Assembly (NCBI GenBank): GCA_023435895.1 | Contig: JAEZLH010000009.1 | Location: 1 to 64,000, forward strand | Direction of reading: 5' to 3' | From: Bacillota bacterium | GTDB lineage: Bacteria > Bacillota > Clostridia > Lachnospirales > Lachnospiraceae | Length of the DNA: 64,000 bases | Shown: positions 9,289-18,869 of the stretch, piece after piece | Layout of the letters: each line of letters starts with the position of its first letter | Position numbering within the stretch: position 1 is the first letter of the stretch | Notes under the pieces: generated by a model | Databases searched by the model: none | What the model saw: the letters and a program-made list of their open reading frames with translations, nothing else | Told to the model about the DNA's origin: nothing | Program-made: the position numbers and the translations under genes

Positions 9289-10188
9289 TTAAGGTTCTGA
9301 AAAAACATAATTATATTTTTTTATAAAGCTTATACCGATTCCTCCTGACCCGGTATAGGATCCAATTGTAACACCAATCTGAAAAACAGGATATAGGATT
9401 GCTCGACGTATAAAATGCTCAACCTCACGACGCAGATAAGCAGCTTCTTCCTCTGTGGTGGCATTAACAATGCAAAAATCATAGTAAGATGGTTTTTCAT
9501 TAGACTCTATGAAATATTCTTCAACCATAGTCAGGACTTTTTGCAGTGCTTTGTCTCGCCCTCTGGCACTGGAACAGTTGACTAACTCAGCATCTTTAAG
9601 TTGAATTAATGGTTTTAAACCGAACATACTTCTGGCAAGAGCAGCGACTTTCCCCATGATTCTGCCTTTCTCGAAATAAGTCATCTTATCAACAGTAAAT
9701 ATAATTCTTGAAGTGGTGCGAATTAGTTCCAGCTTATGTACGGCTGCTTCCAAAGAGAAACCAGCCTTCTTCATATAAGCCAGTTGCAATAATAATAAAC
9801 CCTGTCCTGCAGTTGCCTGAAAGCTGTCGATAATATAAACATTTGCATCGGGAAACTGTTCGTCAAGAACCTCCTTTGCATAGACAGCATTCTGATAGGA
9901 GCCGCTAAGTTGGTTGGATAAGCATATACAGACAATATCTTTCCCTTCTTCCAATGTTCTCTTAAATTCTGTCGTATAATCCTGTACTGTAGGGAATTTA
10001 GTTATGGAGAACATATTCTTTTGAGATAACTTATCATAAAATGCTTCATTGGTTATCTCGGTATTTTCTTTATAGTAATTGTCTTTATCAAAAGTTACAT
10101 AAAACGGTATTACTTTGATTTTATGCTCATTTACTAAGACTTCAGGTAAGTCACACGATGAATCGCTGAATATCTGATATTCCTTCAT
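9289..10188 (-). CDS. DegV family fatty-acid-binding protein
   Basis: A 299-aa cytosolic protein of the DegV/FakB class, which binds a fatty acid and presents it to a FakA-type kinase for phosphorylation. The N-terminal IFSDSSCDLP and the middle GSYQNAV and TAGQGLL stretches are the usual family signatures, and the full length matches the family. The ATG is preceded by GGAGG at a good distance. No fakA lies nearby, so it probably works with one elsewhere. It stands alone between two hairpins or gaps. Confidence 0.9.
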   Translation of the reverse strand: MKEYQIFSDSSCDLPEVLVNEHKIKVIPFYVTFDKDNYYKENTEITNEAFYDKLSQKNMFSITKFPTVQDYTTEFKRTLEEGKDIVCICLSNQLSGSYQNAVYAKEVLDEQFPDANVYIIDSFQATAGQGLLLLQLAYMKKAGFSLEAAVHKLELIRTTSRIIFTVDKMTYFEKGRIMGKVAALARSMFGLKPLIQLKDAELVNCSSARGRDKALQKVLTMVEEYFIESNEKPSYYDFCIVNATTEEEAAYLRREVEHFIRRAILYPVFQIGVTIGSYTGSGGIGISFIKKYNYVFSEP

Positions 10189-10239
10189 GAAAATCCTCCA
10201 ATAAAATATGATAGATTATTACAGTCCTACGAGGATAAG

Positions 10240-13140
10240 CTATTTAACTTTAATATTTTTTATAATGCTATCCTCTCCATATAGCTTCGAACCGCTTACT
10301 GTTTTATAAGCACGAATTTTTACATAATATATCTTACCTGTTTGCAAGCCGGAAATCACCACCGAAGTTGTTTTGTTCGTTGTTACTGAAACACTCTTAT
10401 AACTCTTAAAATTTTTATCAGTAGAATACATAATTTCATATCCGCTGCTTGAGCTATCAGCCGTCCAGGAAAGATTCAACTTTTTGGCGTTCGTTGAAAC
10501 AAGGGAATTCACTTTTACTTTTTTCGGATTGATTGTAATATTCACTAATAGTATGGCTTTACTATAATTTTCAGATTCATTCGCAGTAATTGTAATTACT
10601 GCTTTACCACATCCTTTTATGGTCACTTGACCGGATGGTGAAACTGTTACAACAGCTGCATTGCTGGTAGAATAACTAAGCTTTGAACCACCTTTTGTTA
10701 TGGTTGCACCCAAGGCAAAGGAATTGTCACCGTAAATCTTTGTATAACTAGATTTTGAAGTAATCCTCTGAGTTGCTTTACTTACCTTAAATGTAACAAA
10801 AGTAGTTGCTTTGGCATAATTAACAGTCTCACTTGCAGTAACCGTAATTGTTGCACTTCCCACGCCTACAAATTTTACTATTCCTTTTATATCAACCGTT
10901 GCTACCTTTTGATTACTTGATGAATAACCGAGCACTCCATCCCCGTTCCTAGTTACTCCCAATGAGAATGGTAAATCTCCATAAGTCTTGGCATAGTACA
11001 TGGATGGCACACTAAGCGTTTGTGACATCTTTTTTATACTAATATATACATAAGTACTAGTTCCATAATAATTCGAATTCGCTTCTGCAGTAATTGTTAT
11101 CTTAGCATCTCCACAACCTTTTATAGTCACCAAACCACTTGAAGAAACTGTCACGATAGATGGATTATCCGAGACATATTGCAATGTCCCCCCACCTGGT
11201 GTTACCGTAGCACCTAGTGAGAATGCGCTGTCCCCATAAGTTTTTATGAAATTATATGGAGCAGTAATTTTTTGATAGTTCTTATTAACATATACACTGA
11301 CTACAAAAGTACTTAATAAGTATTGCGGAGTTTGGGATGCGGTTATTGTAACTTTTGCTGTACCTGCGCCTATAATGGATACCTTTCCGGCATTATCAAC
11401 TGTTATAATCTTGTTATCACTTGAAGCATAGCTCAATGTTCCATTGCCTGATGTAGAAGCATTTAACGAAAATGGTACATCACCAAATGTTTTTATGTAG
11501 TAGGATGGAGCTGTTATCTGTTGCATTGGCAATGCTGTTTTGACCGTAAGTATATTTGATGTAATCCCATAAATTGGTGTAGAGCCTGCCTGGCAATAAG
11601 GAATTACTTTATAACGATACTGGGTATTTGAACTACAAGTTTTATCTTTATAAACTAAGATACTGTCTTTAGTATATTGGTAGGCTGTATTCATCTTTTC
11701 ATACTGATCCGAACCTGCTGTAGCCCTATAGACGTCATACGCATACGCATTGTTAACCGCATTCCAGCTCAGTTCAACAAAATCACTTCCTGTTGAATTA
11801 ACAGCCAGGGTAGGTGCTTTATTCTCAACTACTCCCTCCTCATAATTAACCACATAATGATCCGATGAAAATACCGAGATAAACGGATCAAAATAGGAAT
11901 TGCGCATAGGATTCTTACTTAGTACATTATCTTTATATTTATTTCCTGAATCCCAGGTACTATCAATAATAATCCATTTCCCATTGATATAAGCTTCATT
12001 CCAAGCATGGTTTATCGTATTATTAATCAGGATATTTTCCGGCCAACTTTTACCATTCTGGCCATACCCAATTATTTTCTTACAAGGAATTCCTGCTGCC
12101 CGAACAAGCATTGTGGTTAGGTTTGCATATCCCTCACATACCGTAGTTTTGTTGGTCATAACATCATAAGCGGATAAATTCGTACTTGTATGAATCCCAT
12201 ACAAATACATATAGTCGTAATATATATTATCACATACCCAGTCATGAATTGCTTTAACCTTATCATAATCCGTAGTCTTTCCAGTAATAATGCTTGCAGA
12301 CAACGTTTTAATGGCCTTAACCCTATCTTCCTGTGTGACTGTACCGGAAGCATTAATTTGATTACCCGTTGCTAATTTAAGGGCAGATGTTCCCATGGTT
12401 GTTGGTATATTAACCATGGTTGTTAGCGTATTGACCACTCCTGCTCCCACTCCAGAATTGTAATATTGTTGATCATATACCGTCTTATAATAGGACATTG
12501 CAATATCATCCGTACGGTAAAGCTTATGTTTTGATAGATTCGCCTTAGCAATATCTGTTGTGCAAGCCTTATCCTCGTCATAGGATAAGTTCCCATTATT
12601 TACTGCTTTTAATGCATCAAATATATCTTTTGCATCAACAATTCCATTGGAATAATACCTCGCCAATCCATTCTTATCAACAATCATTACAAAAGGTATT
12701 GTCATAGATGTGGCGTTGTTAGGAGCAATACATTTCCAATAATTCTGCCACATATAGGTTAAATAATAATTCTTAGTTGGAGAGGCACACATGATTATAT
12801 TATGTATATTCGTATAGCTTTTGGTGTTTGTTACATTATCGTCAATATCCCCAAAAACAAAGGTAGTGTTCGAAGCATCCAAACCCGTTGCCAACGCTTC
12901 TGCTTTCTTAATTGTTGCATCCGTATTTAAACAACTCACTGCACTTCCTAAAATAATAACCTTCGAGCTAGAGTCATAGTCGCTTAAATTTTGGGAAGTT
13001 GAATGATTAACATCATACAAAACCATATCACTCACTTGAAATGGTATGGTAACCGGCGTCATGGCCGCGTATGCAGGCACTGCATGACAAAGTATAAAAA
13101 CAAAAATAACACTACAGAATAAATATTTAGCAAATTTCAT
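10240..13140 (-). CDS. Secreted transglutaminase-like protein with FnIII and Ig-like repeats
   Basis: A 966-aa exported protein with a Sec signal peptide (about 1-25, cleavage near AYA). Residues about 30-190 look like a thioredoxin/TlpA fold without a CxxC pair. A transglutaminase-like core follows with the triad Cys near 332 (TVCEGYANL), His near 376 (NHAWNEAY) and Asp near 394 (IDSTWD). Then come an FnIII-like domain (about 440-540), four ~83-residue repeats each opening with a Y-x-K-x-(Y/F)-G-D motif (starts near 543, 630, 713 and 795) that resemble BIG2 Ig-like domains, and a C-terminal FnIII. No LPXTG or membrane anchor is seen. Start ATG 13140 has AAAGGGG upstream; an earlier in-frame ATG would disrupt the signal peptide. 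Activity may be protease-like or cross-linking. Confidence 0.85.
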   Translation of the reverse strand: MKFAKYLFCSVIFVFILCHAVPAYAAMTPVTIPFQVSDMVLYDVNHSTSQNLSDYDSSSKVIILGSAVSCLNTDATIKKAEALATGLDASNTTFVFGDIDDNVTNTKSYTNIHNIIMCASPTKNYYLTYMWQNYWKCIAPNNATSMTIPFVMIVDKNGLARYYSNGIVDAKDIFDALKAVNNGNLSYDEDKACTTDIAKANLSKHKLYRTDDIAMSYYKTVYDQQYYNSGVGAGVVNTLTTMVNIPTTMGTSALKLATGNQINASGTVTQEDRVKAIKTLSASIITGKTTDYDKVKAIHDWVCDNIYYDYMYLYGIHTSTNLSAYDVMTNKTTVCEGYANLTTMLVRAAGIPCKKIIGYGQNGKSWPENILINNTINHAWNEAYINGKWIIIDSTWDSGNKYKDNVLSKNPMRNSYFDPFISVFSSDHYVVNYEEGVVENKAPTLAVNSTGSDFVELSWNAVNNAYAYDVYRATAGSDQYEKMNTAYQYTKDSILVYKDKTCSSNTQYRYKVIPYCQAGSTPIYGITSNILTVKTALPMQQITAPSYYIKTFGDVPFSLNASTSGNGTLSYASSDNKIITVDNAGKVSIIGAGTAKVTITASQTPQYLLSTFVVSVYVNKNYQKITAPYNFIKTYGDSAFSLGATVTPGGGTLQYVSDNPSIVTVSSSGLVTIKGCGDAKITITAEANSNYYGTSTYVYISIKKMSQTLSVPSMYYAKTYGDLPFSLGVTRNGDGVLGYSSSNQKVATVDIKGIVKFVGVGSATITVTASETVNYAKATTFVTFKVSKATQRITSKSSYTKIYGDNSFALGATITKGGSKLSYSTSNAAVVTVSPSGQVTIKGCGKAVITITANESENYSKAILLVNITINPKKVKVNSLVSTNAKKLNLSWTADSSSSGYEIMYSTDKNFKSYKSVSVTTNKTTSVVISGLQTGKIYYVKIRAYKTVSGSKLYGEDSIIKNIKVK

Positions 13141-13238
13141 TTTGTGATACCCCTTTAGAATAATTTCAATATATAAACAGTACCATTTCATTATTTACCA
13201 TTCAAACAGTATCACTATAACACAGCACAACAAAAACA

Positions 13239-13302
13239 TGTAATCGATTGCGTGAAACGTGCTTCAAGTGACGTGAATTGCTTAAGTGATATCGATTACA
13301 AA
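13239..13302. promoter_or_regulatory. Two cre / LacI-family operator-like sites
   Basis: Site 1 (13239-13253) reads ATGTAATCGATTGCG and fits the CcpA cre pattern WTGNAANCGNWWNCA at all but the last position. Site 2 (13288-13302) read on the minus strand is TTGTAATCGATATCA and fits it fully. Centres are 49 bases apart. They lie upstream of the transglutaminase-like gene, so catabolite or LacI-type control of that gene is likely. The paired sites also form a 10-bp inverted repeat. Confidence 0.55.
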
Positions 13303-13313
13303 TGACTAGCCTG

Positions 13314-13354
13314 CAAAAAAAGCCAGTGCGAACACTCCCATTCACACTGGCTTT
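13314..13354 (-). terminator. Intrinsic terminator of the subtilase gene
   Basis: On the minus strand AAAGCCAGTG, a 16-base loop and CACTGGCTTTTTTT form a stem followed by a run of seven T. It begins four bases after the subtilase stop codon. Confidence 0.9.
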
Positions 13355-13357
13355 CTA

Positions 13358-15127
13358 TCACATATTACGAAATGTATTCGCAAGGCATAGTGCCCCATAT
13401 CCTAATGTCCTATTCGGATATACGCTTTCTACCCTTAATTGTCTTGCCCCATTCAGCAGATTAGCCTTGGTCTTCTGACCATACATGTAGGGGTCATTCC
13501 CCTGTACAATTCCCCATTCCATTAATAACGCTACACTTCCTGTTACAAAGGGTGTTGCCATTGAAGTTCCGGAACGAATTGCATATCCTCCTCCCGGTGC
13601 ACAGGAATTAATATTAACTCCCGGTGCAACAATGTCCGGCTTAATTCCAAGGTCTCTGGTAAATCCTCTTCCTGAAAAAGGTGCATAGCTATCCGTATAG
13701 GCATCATAGGCGCCCACACTGATCGCGCGATAAGCAGTTGATGGAATCGTCAGGGTGGTATATTCGGAAGGTAATAAAAACCTTGTCTCTGGATTTTTCA
13801 CCCCACCAGAGGGCAGCCACATATCATAATTACCGACCACTATCCTCCTTGGTACCAGTTCAAAGCGCCAAACTCCTGAATTCACATAAGTCCCAAGGGG
13901 TATAAATTCAAAATAGATTTCCTGCTGAAGGTTATATGGAGTGGGATCTCCATAATACAAGAGAATCTGAGTTTGCCCGATATTAAACTGCTGCTTCCCA
14001 AGTATGGCAGGAATGGGGCCCACACGGGTACCATTCGGAGCTACAATGGATACATCAAAATGGTCAAAGTAGTTCTTCCAGATCTGAAGATTAAAGGAGA
14101 ATTCGTAATCACTTACCGTTATATCCACTGATGAAGTTTGCCCCATCTGAAGAACGCCGGCAGCGTGATTGCCTGCCGCTCCCTCATTACCGGTTCCCAC
14201 TACAATATTTGTCTTCCAAATGTTAGCCGTCTCATCGATATAACTCTCCAACAGAGAATAACCCGTATGGGGACCATAGTTATTGCCAAAGCTAATATTA
14301 ATTGAAATTGGCTTTCTTACGCTGATTGCATAACGAATTACAAAATCAATTCCCTCCATTAATTGTGTTGTTCTTGGAAAAGAATCCCCCACGGACTGAC
14401 CAAGCTTGACAACCACCAATTCACTGGAGGAGGCTACCCCTCTGTTCTGCCCATTGCTTGCCCGCCCATTCCCTGCTGCAATTCCTGCAACATGGGTTCC
14501 GTGACCACTCAAGTCACTGCTAGGCACAATATCCATTCTCTCAGGCATCGGTGTTCTGAGTGCCTCATTAATTCTTTCCCTCGGATATAATGTCCCCACA
14601 TCATAGCCCGGGGGAGGGCTTCCGGAAATTGTTTGATCCCATAGTTGTGAGATTCTTGTAGTCCCATCTTCATTGCGAAAATCCGGATGGGAATAATCAA
14701 TTCCTGAATCGATAATTGCAACAATGACTCCTTCCCCAAACAAACTATAGGGAGGGTTCTGAATTGGATTGATGCAGGACGCAGTCCGTCCCTGGCTAAC
14801 CTCATAGAAAAATCGTTTGGGCTTCTCTATAAATTCAATCTCTTCATAGCGTGCCAAAAGGTTAACCTCATTATCAGGCACCGTTAAAATAGCAAAGCGA
14901 TTCATTAACTCTACTGCCGAGATATTCAGTTCATTTCTAATACGATCCAGACTTCCATGGTACTTCACAATCAACTCCCAGGTCTTTGTCTCCGGAGAAT
15001 AACCAACCGCAAGGCTGCCTGTTTTTAGCCTTGTAGATTCCGGTACTTCAAGAGCAAGATTCAGTTGATTTTCGATCTTACCGCTTGGCATGGCATTATC
15101 AATGGGGGTTCCGTTATTTTCTTGCAT
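13358..15127 (-). CDS. S8 family serine peptidase, CspABC-like
   Basis: Subtilisin-type protease of 589 aa, without a signal peptide. Catalytic Asp near 140 (IIDSGIDYSHPD), His near 209 (GHGTHVAG) and Ser near 520 (SGTSMATP) are all present. The His and Ser regions are separated by a roughly 300-residue stretch containing the jelly-roll insert typical of clostridial Csp proteins, which process the spore germination protease SleC. An N-terminal prodomain-like region (about 15-110) precedes the core. Start is uncertain: ATG 15127 has only AAGG upstream, while a TTG at 15163 would add 12 residues. No sleC lies nearby. Active-site integrity predicts an active enzyme, unlike CspC-type pseudoproteases. 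Confidence 0.88.
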   Translation of the reverse strand: MQENNGTPIDNAMPSGKIENQLNLALEVPESTRLKTGSLAVGYSPETKTWELIVKYHGSLDRIRNELNISAVELMNRFAILTVPDNEVNLLARYEEIEFIEKPKRFFYEVSQGRTASCINPIQNPPYSLFGEGVIVAIIDSGIDYSHPDFRNEDGTTRISQLWDQTISGSPPPGYDVGTLYPRERINEALRTPMPERMDIVPSSDLSGHGTHVAGIAAGNGRASNGQNRGVASSSELVVVKLGQSVGDSFPRTTQLMEGIDFVIRYAISVRKPISINISFGNNYGPHTGYSLLESYIDETANIWKTNIVVGTGNEGAAGNHAAGVLQMGQTSSVDITVSDYEFSFNLQIWKNYFDHFDVSIVAPNGTRVGPIPAILGKQQFNIGQTQILLYYGDPTPYNLQQEIYFEFIPLGTYVNSGVWRFELVPRRIVVGNYDMWLPSGGVKNPETRFLLPSEYTTLTIPSTAYRAISVGAYDAYTDSYAPFSGRGFTRDLGIKPDIVAPGVNINSCAPGGGYAIRSGTSMATPFVTGSVALLMEWGIVQGNDPYMYGQKTKANLLNGARQLRVESVYPNRTLGYGALCLANTFRNM

Positions 15128-15231
15128 ATACAACCTTGATCCAGGTGTCAAAAGCCCTTTCAACCGTGCTTACTGCATCAGCATAAACAGGCTCACCCTA
15201 ATCAACCTTCTAAAATACGTTGGTTATTCTA

Positions 15232-16866
15232 TTATATGCGTTCCTCATCTTGTTCAAAACCCATATATGAGATGTATAAATCATTGAATTCTTCATTCTT
15301 AGCCAAATGTATTTCATTTGCAGCTTGAAGGATGGATTGCGCTCTATCGGAGGCGATACTGTCTATTAAATAGCGGATTGCGCCTTCCAAGGAACTATTT
15401 CCGATGGTAATTATTTTCCCTTCCAGCTCCCTTGGCAATAAGCCGATATGAAGTGCTTTCTCCATGTTTAATTTGTATCCGAAGCCTCCTGCAATATAAA
15501 CTTTATCAATATCTAAATAAGAAGAACCATATTCTTTTATCAATACTTCAACGCCTGCGCGGATGGCTGCCTTTGCCATCTGAAATTCTCTGATGTCTTT
15601 TTGTGTATAAGTAATCGGAAATTCTTTATTACTGCCAATTTGATAGCCTCTTTCAAAATAATCCGAACGAAGCAAACCTGTATCATCAATTATTCTTTCC
15701 TTTAATAACTCTGAGGTTAGTTCAACAATCCCTGTTCCGCATATTCCTACCGGGGGAACATTGTGGATTGTCTTAATCGTGATTTCTCCTTCCTCAATCT
15801 CAACTTCTGATATGGCGCCTGGAATACCACCAACCCCACAAGAGATATTTCCCCCTTCAAAGGCAGGACCTGCTGCTGTGGAGGTAACCAAAATCTTGTC
15901 CTGATTCCCAATGGCCATCTCTCCGTTTGTTCCCAAATCTACCAAAAGGTTTACTCTTTTCTCCCTGTCAAAGTCACAAACCAGCAGCCCAGCCGTGATA
16001 TCTCCTCCCACAAATACGGAGATGCCCGGTAATATTACAACTTCCGCTTGATATTCCTCTGTATGAAATACGTTAGGAAATTCTAGATGCATCTCCCTAA
16101 TATCTACCGGAGTAAATGGGAAGGTTCCCAGGGTCTTACAAGAATACCCCAGAAGCAAATGTCCCATGGTCGTATTCCCAGCGATTGCAACTTTGTTAAG
16201 CTTGTGATTCTCTACATCGTTCTGTAACAAAAGCTGTCTGATCCCTACAAGAAGGTCGTGCCTAATTAGTTCCTGCAGTTCCTGCAGCTTTCCCTCATTG
16301 GATTGTTTCATTCTTGAAATCACATCCGCTCCAAAGCTCCTTTGGTGATTGACTCCAGTATACGTATCTACTACCCTTCCGGTCGCAAGGTCAATGAATG
16401 CCAGTGCGAGTGTAGTTGTACCAAGGTCAATTGCAATACCATAACCACTTGCACCCGTGGATGTAGTATTCCTTTCCTCGCTAATTCTTTGCGCCTTCTC
16501 TTCTTTACTGATCCTATCACTAACTCGTTCCGTTACTACCTCAAATCCTTCTTCCTCCTCACCCAAACGGATTACAATCTCTTCCTTTGGATGAGCCTTA
16601 CATGCTAAACGATATCCCAATAACAAATGCTCCTTCGTAAAGTTATACTCATCGAAAGGGGTGATTTCAAGATTTCCTTTTAGCAATTTTATTTTGCATT
16701 TTCCACAGGTTCCTCGTTTACCGCAAGATGCATTTATTCCAATTCCATGTCTAGCAAGTGCATCAAGAAGAAGTTCACCCTCCCCGCACCCTATACGTAA
16801 CGGATTATTTCCCTCTCTAACCAAGGTAATCATTATCTTATGGTCAAATTCTTCCGACTCGTTCAT
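15232..16866 (-). CDS. Ferredoxin-ASKHA protein, reductive activator of corrinoid proteins (RACE/RamA-like, DUF4445)
   Basis: A 544-aa protein. An N-terminal [2Fe-2S] ferredoxin domain carries CGKRGTCGKC and a fourth Cys in RLACKAHP. A linker leads to a large C-terminal ASKHA-fold ATPase domain with GIAIDLGTTT, DLGTNGEMA and IAGGFG motifs. Family members use ATP to drive low-potential electrons onto Co(II) corrinoids in methyltransferase systems. No corrinoid protein or methyltransferase gene lies in the window, so the partner is elsewhere. Start ATG 16866 is preceded by a G-rich site; an internal ATG (16833) would also keep the ferredoxin domain. Confidence 0.87.
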   Translation of the reverse strand: MNESEEFDHKIMITLVREGNNPLRIGCGEGELLLDALARHGIGINASCGKRGTCGKCKIKLLKGNLEITPFDEYNFTKEHLLLGYRLACKAHPKEEIVIRLGEEEEGFEVVTERVSDRISKEEKAQRISEERNTTSTGASGYGIAIDLGTTTLALAFIDLATGRVVDTYTGVNHQRSFGADVISRMKQSNEGKLQELQELIRHDLLVGIRQLLLQNDVENHKLNKVAIAGNTTMGHLLLGYSCKTLGTFPFTPVDIREMHLEFPNVFHTEEYQAEVVILPGISVFVGGDITAGLLVCDFDREKRVNLLVDLGTNGEMAIGNQDKILVTSTAAGPAFEGGNISCGVGGIPGAISEVEIEEGEITIKTIHNVPPVGICGTGIVELTSELLKERIIDDTGLLRSDYFERGYQIGSNKEFPITYTQKDIREFQMAKAAIRAGVEVLIKEYGSSYLDIDKVYIAGGFGYKLNMEKALHIGLLPRELEGKIITIGNSSLEGAIRYLIDSIASDRAQSILQAANEIHLAKNEEFNDLYISYMGFEQDEERI

Positions 16867-16980
16867 ATCCTTTGGTCCCCCTTTTCCTATGTTCTTTCCA
16901 GTGTTTTTTCCAATATTCCTTTTATTATTTCATTCACTATGATCAGCATAGTTCACACACTCATACCGCATGACTTCATT

Positions 16981-17008
16981 ACTATAAATATCATAGCGTT
17001 GTCGTCAA
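16981..17008 (-). promoter_or_regulatory. Sigma-A-like promoter of the corrinoid-activator-like gene
   Basis: On the minus strand TTGACG (17008-17003), a 16-base spacer and TATAGT (16986-16981), about 115 bases before the start codon. Confidence 0.5.
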
Positions 17009-17097
17009 TCACTTATACCATATGCCAAAATGAATCCCCATCTGATTAATTCCATTTATTAAGCTTAGGCAGTTTCACTGTATAGATTTATTTTATC

Positions 17098-17262
17098 GTT
17101 TTACTTTATAGCTTCACTTTATATCTTCAGTTTATATCTTTATATCTTTATATCTTTATATCTTTATATCTTCACTTATTAGCTTCACTTATAGTTTTAC
17201 TTCTATAGCTTCACTTTATAGTCTTCATCTATAGTTTTACTTTACATCTATTTTCACTTTCA
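17098..17262. repeat. Degenerate AT-rich tandem repeats
   Basis: Repeated TTTATATC octamers (four consecutive copies around 17131-17166) lie inside longer degenerate units such as TATAGCTTCACTT and TATAGTTTTACTT. No coding frame or known element fits. The array sits between the divergent corrinoid-activator-like and GH26-like genes. Confidence 0.75.
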
Positions 17263-17305
17263 TTTTACCACATATTTTTACACAATGTTCTGCTAATATA
17301 CTACA

Positions 17306-17335
17306 TTGTAAGTAAATTACTAATTGTGCTATACT
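17306..17335 (+). promoter_or_regulatory. Sigma-A promoter of the GH26-like gene with a flanking inverted repeat
   Basis: TTGTAA (17306-17311), an 18-base spacer and TATACT (17330-17335). A 7-bp inverted repeat ACAATGT (17282-17288) / ACATTGT (17303-17309) overlaps the -35, a plausible operator. Confidence 0.55.
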
Positions 17336-17417
17336 CATTCTTAGATTGGTCTATCATACATCATTGTTGCTGGAAGGTTATAAAAGGACCAAATTTGCAC
17401 ATCTAGGAGGATATCGA

Positions 17418-18869
17418 ATGCGTAACCAATTAAAAGCCTATTCCCTTCACATGGGTCCTGCGAAATGCAGTGTTGACCTAAGTGTTGGCAGTGAACGAGG
17501 CAGCTACGTAAACCAGGATTATATTTTACATAAGCTTGGAAGGCCACACAGAGCCATTAATCTGATGTATTGCTATTACCCTCTTGATAAAGGTTGGCCG
17601 GAACGTGCCAGTATTGCACATGCAAGCGAAGAGGTGGCATTTGCTTGGGATTACCCCTATGATGACTATTTTACCTATAAGGGTGGACCAGATGGGAATT
17701 TAAACGATGAGCCTTTTACCTTTATGAGAGATGTCAGAAGGCATGGACAAGATGTACTCCTGACCTTAACCATTGATCCTCATGTATCAAATGAACATCT
17801 GCTTGCAATTGCCAGAGATTTATCCACCTTCGGACGCATATTTCTACGAATTAATCACGAGGCAACCGGTAATTGGTTCTCCTTTAATAAACGCAGCACT
17901 TATCAAGAGGTTGCTGACTTTTTTGTTCGTTTTCACAAAATCATCAAGGAACATGCTCCCAATGTACTGACCATCCTCTGTATCGGTGGGGTGGAACATC
18001 TTGATAAAGAAGAAATGGAAAAGGAAAAGGAATTCACAGAAGCGGTTCGTATTACGGATCTTTGGTCTGTTGATAAATATATGTCCCTGCATTGGGGATG
18101 GCCCTATGATATCGCAGAGCGGGGAGGAAAGACTCACAAACGGGATAAAGTAACAAAGACCTTTGAACTGACGAAGCGAAGCTTTGAACGCTTCTCCTAT
18201 CTTTGCGATGGAGCCAGAAAACCAATGGTAATGTCGGAATGCAATGCAGACGGCGATGTAACAGGTCCCTATGATCAGGTGAAGATGGTGCAAGAATTCT
18301 GTGATTTGATTAAGCAGGAGCAAGATCAATGGTTCTCCGGCTTTACCTTCTATCAATTTCGTGATGACGGACGTTTAGGTCTTGAGATTACTGATCCTAA
18401 TAATAAAGATGTTGGGATTGAACAACCCATAATGAAGGCTTATAAAGAAATTATTCATGAGGATTTTTTTAGTCCAAGCTTTGAAGTTAAAGAAGAAATC
18501 ACCTTCCCAGTAATACTGCGTTGGGGTGGTTCGGAGGATTCCTCCGGCATATCGATTCTTCTTCACCTAGAAGGTAATCCCATATTTGCTGAGATTAACT
18601 TTGATGACGAGCTAGACTCTTTAAATCTAATGTTAGAAATCAATGACCGTTGGTTCTATAAAGCACCCGGAATAAAAACCATTGATTTAATGCCTGCCTT
18701 CTTTGAGAAGCAGTTAAATTCAGCTTGTGATCTTATCTTGAAGCTGTTTGCACCACCAGCCTCCGGAGAAAATGACCCTGCTCAGGGAGAAGATTGGCAA
18801 ACTAATTATTATACCACTATTCGCAAATTGCCGGAATTCCGCTTCCGCTTCGAACCAATTGAACTATAA
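17418..18869 (+). CDS. Glycoside-hydrolase-like (beta/alpha) barrel protein, GH26-related
   Basis: A 483-aa protein with no signal peptide, thus apparently cytoplasmic. The motif RINHEATGNWFSF (Glu near 148) resembles the acid/base region of GH26 mannanases, and VMSECNADG (Glu near 274) fits the nucleophile strand. Trp/Tyr-rich segments between them suit sugar binding. A beta-rich C-terminal domain (about 370-480) follows. The start is the ATG at 17418 behind AGGAGG. Family assignment is by motif resemblance only; other clan-A hydrolases are possible. It stands alone with its own promoter, facing away from the corrinoid-activator-like gene. Confidence 0.65.
   Translation: MRNQLKAYSLHMGPAKCSVDLSVGSERGSYVNQDYILHKLGRPHRAINLMYCYYPLDKGWPERASIAHASEEVAFAWDYPYDDYFTYKGGPDGNLNDEPFTFMRDVRRHGQDVLLTLTIDPHVSNEHLLAIARDLSTFGRIFLRINHEATGNWFSFNKRSTYQEVADFFVRFHKIIKEHAPNVLTILCIGGVEHLDKEEMEKEKEFTEAVRITDLWSVDKYMSLHWGWPYDIAERGGKTHKRDKVTKTFELTKRSFERFSYLCDGARKPMVMSECNADGDVTGPYDQVKMVQEFCDLIKQEQDQWFSGFTFYQFRDDGRLGLEITDPNNKDVGIEQPIMKAYKEIIHEDFFSPSFEVKEEITFPVILRWGGSEDSSGISILLHLEGNPIFAEINFDDELDSLNLMLEINDRWFYKAPGIKTIDLMPAFFEKQLNSACDLILKLFAPPASGENDPAQGEDWQTNYYTTIRKLPEFRFRFEPIEL

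Larger units (their letters stand above)
16867..17417. other. Divergent intergenic region
   Basis: 551 bases without a gene, holding two outward-facing promoters and the degenerate tandem repeats. Nothing else recognised. Confidence 0.7.

Noticed and set aside
11000..11500. Recent DNA duplication inside the Ig-like repeats
   Set aside because: Repeats are similar at protein level but diverged in DNA, so they are old domain repeats.
17098..17262. CRISPR array
   Set aside because: Units are octamers and degenerate with no spacers of constant length.
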